Positions 34,109 to 42,203 of a stretch of DNA of 45,918 nt are shown here, one piece after another; the first letter of the stretch is position 1; each line of letters starts with the position of its first letter. A program made the position numbers and the translations under genes. The notes beneath the pieces were generated by a model. It was not told the origin of the DNA. It searched no databases and saw nothing but the letters and a program-made list of their open reading frames with translations. Origin of the DNA: Nostoc sp. PA-18-2419 (GTDB taxonomy: Bacteria > Cyanobacteriota > Cyanobacteriia > Cyanobacteriales > Nostocaceae); assembly GCF_005869855.1 (NCBI RefSeq), contig NZ_SZNH01000002.1, positions 182,730 through 228,647 of the forward strand, given 5' to 3'.

Positions 34109-34142
34109 GTTTTTAGTAAGGACTAAAGCCTTTGCTAAAAAC
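34109..34142. repeat. Hairpin after the sigma-factor gene
   Basis: GTTTTTAG (34109-34116) pairs with CTAAAAAC (34135-34142), and AAGG pairs with CCTT inside it around ACTAAAG. It lies about 110 bases past the sigma stop and 100 before the next gene. The AAGGACTAAAGCCTT core is a familiar intergenic repeat type in cyanobacteria. It may end or stabilise the sigma transcript. Confidence 0.5.
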
Positions 34143-34241
34143 AAATTTAATTAATTTTACATTGCCTAGCATAGTTTGATTTGTTCTTGTCCATTTACTT
34201 AGAAAACAAATGCTAAACAACACGCAAAAGGAAACACAAAA

Positions 34242-34529
34242 ATGAAAAAAATAAAAGCAATAGTATTAGCCGTTTTAATGGCGATTACAGTGTGGATGGG
34301 AATGGTAGGACATACTGAGGCGAGTCTGGCTACACCAAAAGAAACTGCTGCTTCCAATGCCTCAGCTCCCCCTCCCGTCCGAAAACCAAAGGTTACATTA
34401 AACCCTGTCAACACTGCTCCCCCAAAAGTCCTACCCACTAACTATCCACTGAGACCTGGTATAGATCCAAACACAGGTAGACCAGTAAAACTTCCCCCAA
34501 TAAATAAAACTAATGACAATAGTGTGTAG
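34242..34529 (+). CDS. Small secreted Pro-rich protein, function unknown
   Basis: The 95-residue protein has a clear signal peptide (MKKIKAIVLAVLMAITVWMG followed by MVGHTEA, cleavage likely near 27). The mature part of about 68 residues is rich in Pro, Asn, Thr and Lys, without Cys (ASAPPPVRKPKVTLNPVNTA, then LPTNYPLRPGIDPNTGRPVK). AAAGGAAACACAAAA precedes the ATG. I recognise no family; extracellular or periplasmic location is the main inference. It lies between the ECF-like sigma gene and the large unknown gene, all on one strand, but separate hairpins flank it. Confidence 0.75.
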   Translation: MKKIKAIVLAVLMAITVWMGMVGHTEASLATPKETAASNASAPPPVRKPKVTLNPVNTAPPKVLPTNYPLRPGIDPNTGRPVKLPPINKTNDNSV

Positions 34530-34700
34530 GTTGTGTTGAAACTGTTGGGGATGAAGATGAGGGTTCATCTCTTTTACGAGAAGATATTTCATCATAAGCT
34601 AATCGTCATTTATTTTCCGCAATGATTCTGTAGTAAGCGGCTCCAACCAAGGTTACATGCAGCTTGAATGCTCATTAGCTTATGAAAGCAGATGGGAAGT
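34530..34700. other. Spacer between the secreted protein gene and a terminator
   Basis: No gene seen. It lies between the secreted-peptide stop and the strong terminator at 34701, so it is either a 3-prime untranslated region or a small RNA. Confidence 0.35.
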
Positions 34701-34734
34701 AGGGGGCAATTCTTCAGATAATGCCCCCTTTTTG
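34701..34734 (+). terminator. Rho-independent terminator
   Basis: AGGGGGCA (34701-34708) and TGCCCCCT (34722-34729) form an 8-bp GC-rich stem directly followed by TTTTTG. It is the cleanest intrinsic terminator in the window. It lies 172 bases past the secreted-protein stop. A minus-strand frame crossing it (34680-34895) is not credible as a gene. Confidence 0.8.
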
Positions 34735-34950
34735 TTTTGAACGACGTGCGATGCGATCGCATTTTTAGTCTCCGAAATGCTTCTGGTACTTGAAGCTAGT
34801 TTCATAGCGTGCATCAAGGTAGGACAAAAAGTCTCTACATCAAAATATTCAGAAATTGTATTTGGGTTCCTCTTAAATACAAGGACTGTTTTCACAGCGA
34901 ATTATTTCAGACCTATCCTCAATTAAAACAATAACTAAGGAGTTGAATTC

Positions 34951-37617
34951 ATGGAGAGACAAGAAGCAATCATGGAGATGATTTACAACAAGATCAACGA
35001 GATGATCGGGGCTGGAAGCCAGCTATTTTGTATGCAATTTCCAGCGCAACCGCTGAACTATCGCCAGTTTCAATATGACACAAGCGACAGGAATAGCTCG
35101 ATGACAAAACCCTATGCAGTTCAAGAAGCGGAATTCCGTCTGTCAGATGAACTTTTTGATATTTCTCCAATCACCGCAGGAGCGAATGGTGAAAAGTTAT
35201 CAGTTGTTTACAACACTCTAGTAAACAACTTCATTCCCAAGTTAGAACACTTAGCTCCGTTTATCAAAGATCGAGCAGGTCTTGGTAGTTTTTTGTTAGG
35301 GGAAAGTGATGAAAAAGATCAGGATGGGAAGCCGATATCCCGGATTGAACTGTGCAAACGGCTTTATAAAGAATATCTAGATAAGAAAAATCAATGGAAT
35401 GAAGAGAAAACTGCAAAATTTCAGGCATATAAACTGAATAACGATCTTGATGGCTATGCCAAATGGCAAAGTAGTTACGGACTTGTGCGTTTAGAAGAAT
35501 TGAACAGCCACTATAACAATGTTGTTGTTAGAGGTCATCTGCATGAAGTTTTAACAATTCTAGGTTATATGAATGCTTCATCAATTGCCGAAGAACTGGA
35601 GCTAGGGAAGCAAAAGATGCGAAACTCAGCTAGGTCATCCATTGATGAATCAATGACAGTTTATCCAGTGCAATTTCAACCAAATAATTGGTTTAAAGCT
35701 CTAACTCCAAATCTTAACCCACAGGATTTGACGATGGCTCAAGAATCCATTCGGGATCAGTATGTAGCCAAACAGCGAGAACTGTCGCGTGCCAAGGCAG
35801 AGTTACAGCAGATGGAGCTATTATCTTTTAATCAAGACGAAATTGAGCGCATAGACAAAAGGATCGGCGAGTATAAACAGAAAATCAATAAAGCAGAATC
35901 CCAATTGATTGGCAAATATGGTGAAAGTGTAGTTAGTCTTGCCAAAACTTATTTCAAGGCAACAAGTATTGCGGCAAAAATATCAGGAGTCGTTGATGAA
36001 GATCTAGATAAACCGCTTGTTGATATTGCTCTTCCAAACACTACTAACGATACAAATGCTACAAAGGAGCAAGGTAACTCTGAGAATACAAATAATGGAA
36101 GCAAGCCTGGTTTGATGAAGGACGTAGCAAGAATGCTTGGTGCAGTTGATTTTTCTGACACTGCTATGAGCGTCTTAGGTGAAGGGGTAAATGGGATAAG
36201 TGCAATCTCTCAATATCAAGCTAATCTGAATAATTTACTTTCAAATCTTACAGAGTTAAGAGCCAAAAAAGCACAACTTGAATCACGCGATTGGAAATTT
36301 AATAAAGCCAGCTTAGAGCAACGAATTAAAGACCTATGCATTGAGGTGAATGATTATAGCGATTTACTCGCAAAAGTTTATCAGGCAAATAATACTCCTC
36401 AACAAAATAATGCGTCTCAAGTAAACAAGAGTTCTAAACGTATTTTCGTAACTGGAAAAATTGAGAATAGCAAATTAACTTATACCATTAAGATTCCAAC
36501 AACTTTAACTGGGGGAACTTTTGTATTAAAAATAGGCAGCAATTCTCTCGATCCTATAAAAGTTACTACTTTGTCTTCTGAAGACATGAGGGCAATTCAA
36601 CAGAAACTTAATTCAATTTTCTCTATCACTGACACAGATGTAAAATATGATAATAACGTTTTGACTCTTACCATATCAGGACAGAGCAATGTATTGGCAC
36701 ATGACACGCAAGAAGAAGCTTTAGAGCCAAAACCAACAGAAAGTACAGCACCACTACCTCAGGGGGAACTAAGTATTTTGTCAACACCTCAAACAGAAGC
36801 TGATGCTGAGGTTAGTGGAATGTTTACCGACATCGTGCTGAAAATCAGCGACTCTAAGGTTCAAGCTAGCACAACCCAACAAAGCTCAGCAAATAATAGT
36901 AAGTGGAGTGTCAATACATGGTTTACTTCTGCTGCTGGGCAATCTAGTTCTTCAAGTGCCAGTACTGAGCAGCAGAAAAGTTTTTTCAATCAAGAAATGG
37001 AAATTGGCTTTCGAGTCGCTAAAGTCTCCTTTGACCGTGGCGGTTGGTTTAACCCACAAATATTCAAAATGTCTCATGCATTTTCTAGGCTAGCTGACGT
37101 CCGCGTATCGCCAGGACTGTCTATAGACGACATTAAAAATAAGGATCAAAAATTTCTAAAAGAGCTGACTGAATACAAGGCGGAAAATGAAAGAAATGAC
37201 AAAAAGTACAAATATATTCTGCCAGCCTTTCCGGTGGCAATGGTAATTGCAAAGGATATTACTATAAAAGTGAAAAAAACTGAAGAAATCAGCAAAAATG
37301 CAAAATCAGTGGTCGATAATTCCAGCTCGAGTAGGGGTGGTTTTCTTTGCTTCTCATCTGCCAGTGCTTCATCAAGCAAAAATTCTTCGGAGTCTACATT
37401 CCACGGGGCACATGGCGAACATTACTATATTCGCATCCCTGGTCCACAAATTATCGGCTACTTTCTACAACTTGTTCCGCAAGATAATTCTAGTCTCTAT
37501 AAGCCCAACACTGACGAGAATGGCGACAGCCCAATCTTAAAAGCATTTGAAGTTTATAATAAAGCCAAAGAACAAGCTAAAGAAGTTATGCAAGACGAAG
37601 ACGACTTTGCTGAATAA
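34951..37617 (+). CDS. Large 888-residue protein of unknown function
   Basis: AAGGAG nine bases before the ATG supports the start. There is no signal peptide and no convincing membrane span. Residues 1-250 are mixed alpha/beta (QFPAQPLNYRQFQYDTSDRN; YNTLVNNFIPKLEHLAPFIK). Coiled coils lie at 262-322 and 420-478, separated by a Thr/Asn-rich linker (362-386). Residues 495-585 form a beta-rich insert (RIFVTGKIENSKLTYTIKIP), followed by a linker (585-618). The C-terminal region (620-850) contains MEIGFRVAKVSFDRGGWFNP, YILPAFPVAMVIAKDITIKV and YYIRIPGPQIIGYFLQLVP, split by Ser-rich segments at 658-676 and 790-817. I have an impression of similar C-terminal blocks in uncharacterised bacterial and fungal proteins. 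I cannot name a family. Confidence 0.85.
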   Translation: MERQEAIMEMIYNKINEMIGAGSQLFCMQFPAQPLNYRQFQYDTSDRNSSMTKPYAVQEAEFRLSDELFDISPITAGANGEKLSVVYNTLVNNFIPKLEHLAPFIKDRAGLGSFLLGESDEKDQDGKPISRIELCKRLYKEYLDKKNQWNEEKTAKFQAYKLNNDLDGYAKWQSSYGLVRLEELNSHYNNVVVRGHLHEVLTILGYMNASSIAEELELGKQKMRNSARSSIDESMTVYPVQFQPNNWFKALTPNLNPQDLTMAQESIRDQYVAKQRELSRAKAELQQMELLSFNQDEIERIDKRIGEYKQKINKAESQLIGKYGESVVSLAKTYFKATSIAAKISGVVDEDLDKPLVDIALPNTTNDTNATKEQGNSENTNNGSKPGLMKDVARMLGAVDFSDTAMSVLGEGVNGISAISQYQANLNNLLSNLTELRAKKAQLESRDWKFNKASLEQRIKDLCIEVNDYSDLLAKVYQANNTPQQNNASQVNKSSKRIFVTGKIENSKLTYTIKIPTTLTGGTFVLKIGSNSLDPIKVTTLSSEDMRAIQQKLNSIFSITDTDVKYDNNVLTLTISGQSNVLAHDTQEEALEPKPTESTAPLPQGELSILSTPQTEADAEVSGMFTDIVLKISDSKVQASTTQQSSANNSKWSVNTWFTSAAGQSSSSSASTEQQKSFFNQEMEIGFRVAKVSFDRGGWFNPQIFKMSHAFSRLADVRVSPGLSIDDIKNKDQKFLKELTEYKAENERNDKKYKYILPAFPVAMVIAKDITIKVKKTEEISKNAKSVVDNSSSSRGGFLCFSSASASSSKNSSESTFHGAHGEHYYIRIPGPQIIGYFLQLVPQDNSSLYKPNTDENGDSPILKAFEVYNKAKEQAKEVMQDEDDFAE

Positions 37618-38132
37618 TTATTGATAACGTTTCTTAAGCAACTGAGGTAACCAAATCTTTTTTAACAAAGTTAGTAGCTTTGAAAACATACCTCACTAGG
37701 TCGATAACCGCATAAAGCAATTAGCCTTAAATAGCGTTGCTGAGTATTGTAAAAACTACTCAGCAACGCTAGTTGCTAAATACCCCATAAAATAGTATCA
37801 GCAATCTTTTTACTCTGTTCGCAGATACAGCGATCGCACAGCACTCTTCTTTGATTACAGCAAGTGCGTTAGCATCAGCATAGTGAACATTCGCTAATTA
37901 TCGACGAAAAAGCCGATCTCGTGACTCGAGCGCAGACAAAGCTTGCGTAAATTGCTACGTATCCGTTAAATTACTTATGTGATGTCAAGCGATCGCCCCT
38001 CATTAATTGGAGTCAAAAAGCATGGGCGATTCACGAAGCGATCGGGCTTTGAGAAAATAAAAAGTAATTTTTGGCGATTTCTAGGAAACTAGTAAATAAC
38101 TATATAATGAAAAACTTCCAGGAGGAGCGGTA
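37618..38132. other. Spacer between the 888-residue protein gene and argD
   Basis: Apart from the hairpin at 37732-37771 no gene is supported. Short frames on both strands (around 37780-37930) do not add up to a known protein. CCAGGAGGAGCGGTA just before 38133 is the argD ribosome binding site. Confidence 0.4.
37732..37771. terminator. Perfect 15-bp hairpin downstream of the 888-residue protein gene
   Basis: TAGCGTTGCTGAGTA (37732-37746) pairs perfectly with 37757-37771 around a 10-base loop. Weaker pairing extends outward (AGCAATTAGC with GCTAGTTGCT). It is 115 bases past the stop and has no T-run, so it may be an RNA-stabilising element or a repeat rather than a classical terminator. Confidence 0.55.
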
Positions 38133-39416
38133 GTGAGCTTACAAACTCTAGTTGAACAAACCACCATCCCCCCAGATTCAGGGTCTTTAACATCTAGTCC
38201 CTTTAATGCAGATAGCTTTAATGAAGCTGTCATGTCTACCTATGGACGGTTTCCCTTAGCTTTAGAACGGGGTGCTGGGTGTCGGGTTTGGGATACACAG
38301 GGCCGGGAATATTTGGATTTTGTAGCGGGAATTGCCACTTGTACTTTAGGACATGCCCACCCAGCTATGGTAGAAGCGGTGACCCGCCAAATTCAAAAGC
38401 TGCACCATGTCTCTAATTTGTACTATATTCCCGAACAAGGTGAATTGGCAAAATGGATCGTTGAACATTCCTGTGCTGATCGCGTTTTTTTCTGTAACTC
38501 TGGAGCTGAAGCTAACGAAGCGGCAATTAAACTAGCCCGAAAATACGCCCACACAGTATTAGACATTGAAAAACCGATTATTTTAACTGCCAATGCAAGT
38601 TTCCACGGACGGACTTTAGCAACCATTACCGCTACGGGACAGCCAAAGTATCAAAAGTACTTCGATCCCTTGATGCCTGGATTTCATTACGTAAATTACA
38701 ACGATATTAACTCTCTAGAACTGGCGATTAGCGAGTTGGATGAAGGCGATTATCGTGTAGCGGCGATTCTGATTGAGCCATTGCAAGGAGAAGGCGGTGT
38801 GCGTCCGGGAGACATTGCTTATTTCAAGAAGCTACGGCAGATTTGCGATGAAACCGGGATTTTACTAATTTTTGATGAAGTGCAAGTTGGCATGGGTCGC
38901 AGTGGTAAGCTGTGGGGTTACGAACATCTGGGGGTAGAACCGGATATTTTTACCAGTGCTAAAGGCTTAGGTGGCGGTATCCCCATCGGTGCGATGATGA
39001 GCAAAAAATTCTGCGATGTTTTTCAACCAGGAGAACACGCTAGTACTTTTGGTGGGAATCCTTTTGTGTGTGGTGTAGCACTGAGTGTTTGCCAAACATT
39101 AGAGCGAGAAAATATCTTGCAGAATGTCCAAGATAGAGGCGAACAGTTACGAACTGGATTAAAAGCGATCGCCGCTAAATATCCTCATCACATTATTGAA
39201 GTTCGGGGTTGGGGTCTAATCAATGGTTTAGAGTTGCGAGCTGACGTTGCGCTAACCGCAGCCGATGTAGTTAATGCTGCCATCAACGAGGGTCTATTGC
39301 TTGTACCAGCTGGGCCAAAAGTCATCCGATTTGTACCACCATTGATTATCACAGAAGCCGAAGTAAATACTGCTTTGCAAGCTGTGGAGCGAGCAATAGC
39401 GATCGCCACCAACTAG
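38133..39416 (+). CDS. argD: Acetylornithine aminotransferase
   Basis: The PLP enzyme transfers an amino group to N-acetylglutamate semialdehyde in arginine synthesis. Class III aminotransferase features are GIATCTLGHAHPAMVEAV, FFCNSGAEANEAAIKLAR (121-136 binds the phosphate), ASFHGRTLATITATGQ, Asp248-Glu249 in LLIFDEVQVGMGR and Lys277 in TSAKGLGGGIPIGAM. The 427-residue length includes a short N-terminal leader of about 25 residues. The start is GTG at 38133, with a very strong CCAGGAGGAG ahead of it. It is followed by its own terminator, then ccmP. Confidence 0.94.
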   Translation: MSLQTLVEQTTIPPDSGSLTSSPFNADSFNEAVMSTYGRFPLALERGAGCRVWDTQGREYLDFVAGIATCTLGHAHPAMVEAVTRQIQKLHHVSNLYYIPEQGELAKWIVEHSCADRVFFCNSGAEANEAAIKLARKYAHTVLDIEKPIILTANASFHGRTLATITATGQPKYQKYFDPLMPGFHYVNYNDINSLELAISELDEGDYRVAAILIEPLQGEGGVRPGDIAYFKKLRQICDETGILLIFDEVQVGMGRSGKLWGYEHLGVEPDIFTSAKGLGGGIPIGAMMSKKFCDVFQPGEHASTFGGNPFVCGVALSVCQTLERENILQNVQDRGEQLRTGLKAIAAKYPHHIIEVRGWGLINGLELRADVALTAADVVNAAINEGLLLVPAGPKVIRFVPPLIITEAEVNTALQAVERAIAIATN

Positions 39417-39511
39417 GTAATCTGCAAAATCTAGTAGTTCTTACTTCGATACAACACAACAGCAGTTGATGTGTTTCAAAATGTCAGTTTGAGTGCTAAT
39501 ATCTTCAAGCT

Positions 39512-39540
39512 AGAGGGGAAAGTTCATTGAACTTTCCTCT
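39512..39540 (+). terminator. Hairpin after argD
   Basis: AGAGGGGAAAGTTCA (39512-39526) pairs with TGAACTTTCCTCT (39528-39540), with two bulged G residues, and TTGCTATTTC follows. It lies 96 bases past argD. The rest of 39417-39748 shows no gene; it must contain the ccmP promoter. Confidence 0.6.
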
Positions 39541-39748
39541 TGCTATTTCTACTTATTTTGTCTGATAAAACTTGTACAATTATCAAGGCAGTTTTTATTA
39601 TCAGGTACTTCTTGGGTGTAAGATTTATCGACAGCAAAATTTTTCTATTTTGTGTTTTTCCATCCTTCATTTGTGGCCAAAATACCACAAGTTAGGCGCT
39701 TATATCGTGCAATAGATAACTTTTACCTCATGATTGGAGAGCAAAATC

Positions 39749-40387
39749 TTGGGAATAGAACTACGCAGTTTTGTGTTTCTCGACAGCCTGCAACCTCAAC
39801 ATGCAGCATATATGGGAACAGTAGCCCAAGGTTTCTTACCATTACCAGGAGATACATCGCTGTGGATTGAAATCTCACCTGGCATTGAAATTAATAAAAT
39901 TACGGATGTAGCCCTAAAAGCTGCTTCTGTGCGTCCGGGAGTACAAGTAGTTGAACGTCTATATGGCCTATTAGAAGTTCATTCTGGCTCTCAAGGTGAA
40001 ACCCGAGCTGCCGGTCAAGCCATTTTGGCAACACTGGGAGTCCGAAGAGATGAATGTCTCAAACCGCGTGTTGTTTCTAGTCAAATTATCCGCAACATCG
40101 ATGCTTACCAAACGCAACTTATCAATCGCACGCGCCGGGGACAGCTTCTATTAGCAGGGCAAACCTTATATGTATTAGAGGTAGAGCCAGCTGCTTACGC
40201 CGCCTTAGCTGCAAATGAAGCAGAGAAAGCGGCAGCGATTAATATTCTTGAAGTGCAAGCTGTAGGCAGTTTTGGACGGCTTTACTTAGGCGGAGAAGAA
40301 CGAGATATTCTCGCAGGTGCAGCAGGAGCTTTAGCCGCCATTGAAAGTATACCTGGTCGAAATCGTGAAAGTGGACGTCAGGAATGA
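39749..40387 (+). CDS. ccmP: Carboxysome shell protein CcmP (tandem BMC domain)
   Basis: The 212-residue protein closely resembles CcmP of Synechococcus 7942 as I recall it. Matching blocks are [60 protein letters not shown], then [19 protein letters not shown] and [19 protein letters not shown]. CcmP has two BMC folds per chain and forms stacked trimers with a large gated pore, thought to pass metabolites through the beta-carboxysome shell. The TTG at 39749 is preferred as start because GGAG lies at 39739-39742 region upstream and homologues begin at this point (M-G-x-E-L-R-S). The frame opens 15 bases earlier at another TTG (39734). Confidence 0.88.
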   Translation: MGIELRSFVFLDSLQPQHAAYMGTVAQGFLPLPGDTSLWIEISPGIEINKITDVALKAASVRPGVQVVERLYGLLEVHSGSQGETRAAGQAILATLGVRRDECLKPRVVSSQIIRNIDAYQTQLINRTRRGQLLLAGQTLYVLEVEPAAYAALAANEAEKAAAINILEVQAVGSFGRLYLGGEERDILAGAAGALAAIESIPGRNRESGRQE

Positions 40388-40399
40388 AGAGTGGTGAAT

Positions 40400-40448
40400 T
40401 GTGAAGTTGGGAGATGAGGAGATGGGGAGATTAGGAGATGGGGAGAGA
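40400..40448. repeat. Short tandem repeats of GGAGATGG type
   Basis: The spacer between ccmP and the pentapeptide gene is largely variants of GGGAGATGAGGAGATGGGGA at 8-base spacing. It is of the same kind as the repeats inside the kinase and rsmB genes. No function is evident. Confidence 0.65.
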
Positions 40449-40539
40449 ATTTCATCTCATGATCCCATCGCTTCTAACTCCTCAGTGTTAACTTTTAACT
40501 CAGCATTAAGTAAAGCACTCAGTTGATAAAGGAGAGAAA

Positions 40540-41346
40540 ATGGCAAATCAAGAGCATCTGGTTTTACTCAAAGCAGGTGCGGTTACATGGACTGAGTGGA
40601 GAAAGAAAAATCCCGAGATTCAACCTGACCTCAGCGCCGCGAACCTCCAAGGAGATAATCTTAGAGGTGCAGACCTCCAAGGGGTAAACTTGAGCAAGGT
40701 AGATTTAACTAATGGTTTACTTGTGCGAGCAAACCTGAGCAATGCTGAACTCAGTGGCGCAAACCTCTACAAAGCCTTGCTGATTGAAGCTAATCTCACT
40801 GCTACTAATTTGAGTGTTGCTAACTTGAGCGGTGCTATACTTTCACAGGCAGATTTGAGTGATGCTAATTTGATTGGTGCTGACTTGAGTGAGGCGAATC
40901 TCACAGGTGCTACCATCGCTCATGCTAATCTGATTGGCACTGACTTAAAAGGCGCTAACTTAAGAGATGCCGATTTAGATGCAGCGAAACTGATTCGAGC
41001 TAACCTCTGTTTTGCCAACCTCATTGAAGCTAACTTGATTGCCGCTGATTTGGGCGAGGCCAGCTTATACGGGGCGGAAATGTTGGGGGCTTATCTTTAC
41101 AAAACTGATTTGTACAAAGCTAATTTGACCAAGGCTCATCTGAGTGGTGCATATTTATTATCTGCTAACTTGAATGAGGCTGACTTGAGCCAAGCAGATT
41201 TAAGTTGGACTAACCTCAGACGAGCGAATTTAGCAGGGGCAAATCTGAGAAAAGCGAACCTCAGAGGAGCCGATTTGAGAGGAGCTAACCTGAGCGGTGT
41301 CAATTTTCAAGAAGCAATTATGCCTGACTCTTCTAAGCACAATTAG
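40540..41346 (+). CDS. Pentapeptide-repeat protein
   Basis: The 268-residue protein has a short N-terminal cap (HLVLLKAGAVTWTEWRKKNP) followed by about 45 pentapeptides from residue 30 to 263 (AANLQGDNLRGADLQGVNLS; ANLRGADLRGANLSGVNFQE). It should fold as one long right-handed beta helix about 11 turns long. AAAGGAGAGAAA before the ATG is a strong ribosome binding site. There is no signal peptide or membrane span. The cap (L-x-x-G-x-x-x-W-N/T-x-W-R) is common in cyanobacterial pentapeptide proteins. The role is unknown; gyrase protection is known for some relatives, but nothing here points to it. Confidence 0.9.
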   Translation: MANQEHLVLLKAGAVTWTEWRKKNPEIQPDLSAANLQGDNLRGADLQGVNLSKVDLTNGLLVRANLSNAELSGANLYKALLIEANLTATNLSVANLSGAILSQADLSDANLIGADLSEANLTGATIAHANLIGTDLKGANLRDADLDAAKLIRANLCFANLIEANLIAADLGEASLYGAEMLGAYLYKTDLYKANLTKAHLSGAYLLSANLNEADLSQADLSWTNLRRANLAGANLRKANLRGADLRGANLSGVNFQEAIMPDSSKHN

Positions 41347-42203
41347 TCAATCAGGTATAGCACAAATCACCAGTCAGAATTGAGCAATTTTTTCAGCGAT
41401 TAGTATACCTATAACAATTTTTCTTGAAGATTGAACATTCAACCATAATTACGATAAAACATTGCAAAACGCTTGTTTGTATTACTCATAGAGAGTTAGT
41501 CCGCCCTAGTTGCCCTTGTTGGATCAACCAGTGTGAGAAATCCCTGTTGGGAGCAGTGTTATACTCTGCCTATGACGCTTGTGCTGAGCGAAGCGCACGA
41601 CGCAAATAAATTCTCAAATCAAAACTGATTACTATACTTGACTTTAAGACCTAATTTCTCTTTTGTCACTAGTCAAAAATCTGAGATTAATCAGCGTGGA
41701 AAATTTGGATTGCGATCGCTGGTTTTAACTCTAAGATTGTTAAATTTAGCATCAACGACAACTATCTAAAGAGTGAAAAATTTACCCCAAATTACAGCCA
41801 TTAGTTAGTTGTGTAATTTATGTAATAGCTGAAAAATGTTACCTGTATCGCAAAGAGGTATTTTTTGTAAAATATTAATGAATCTAATGATGCATTAAGC
41901 TTGACTGAATTAACCTTTTTCAGCAATTATAAGGTCAGGGCTATTAAAAGTTAATTTTTATATTACTTAAATGTGATTCTCTGCTTGCTGAAATACCTGG
42001 ATCTTTATAGATGCCTTTACGATTGCAATCTATCAGATGACCACAGTATCTCTTTTTATTCTTAGTGTTATCTGCGGTTCTGAAAAATCCCATAAAAAGC
42101 AAAAAGTAAAAAGATAAAAGTAATATTCAATTGATGTTTATTTTTTCTTTTGGCTTTTGAATCCTGCCTTTTACAGTCACTTTTTTTCCTGGAGGATATT
42201 GTA
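41347..42203. other. Long spacer upstream of the SLH-FAS1 protein gene
   Basis: No gene is supported in these 857 bases. A 61-codon frame at 41424-41609 overlaps a patch of repeat-like sequence (GCTTGTGCTGAGCGAAGCGC at about 41578-41597) and does not look coding. CCTGGAGGATATTGTA before 42204 is the next ribosome binding site. The length suggests a regulated promoter, which I cannot locate. Confidence 0.4.

Noticed and set aside
34680..34895. 71-codon minus-strand frame
   Set aside because: It runs through a clear rho-independent terminator of the plus strand, has no ribosome binding site and has no recognisable content.
37146..37379. Minus-strand frame within the 888-residue protein gene
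   Set aside because: It is a shadow of the large plus-strand gene, without its own start signals.
37780..37930. Open minus-strand stretch between the 888-residue protein gene and argD (ANVHYADANALAVIKEECCA)
   Set aside because: It reads protein-like for a short span but has no start, no known motif and no consistent extension; not enough to call even a remnant.
41424..41609. 61-codon plus-strand frame
   Set aside because: It covers repeat-like spacer sequence, is odd in composition (many Cys, Arg and His) and ends inside the AGCGAAGCGC repeat.
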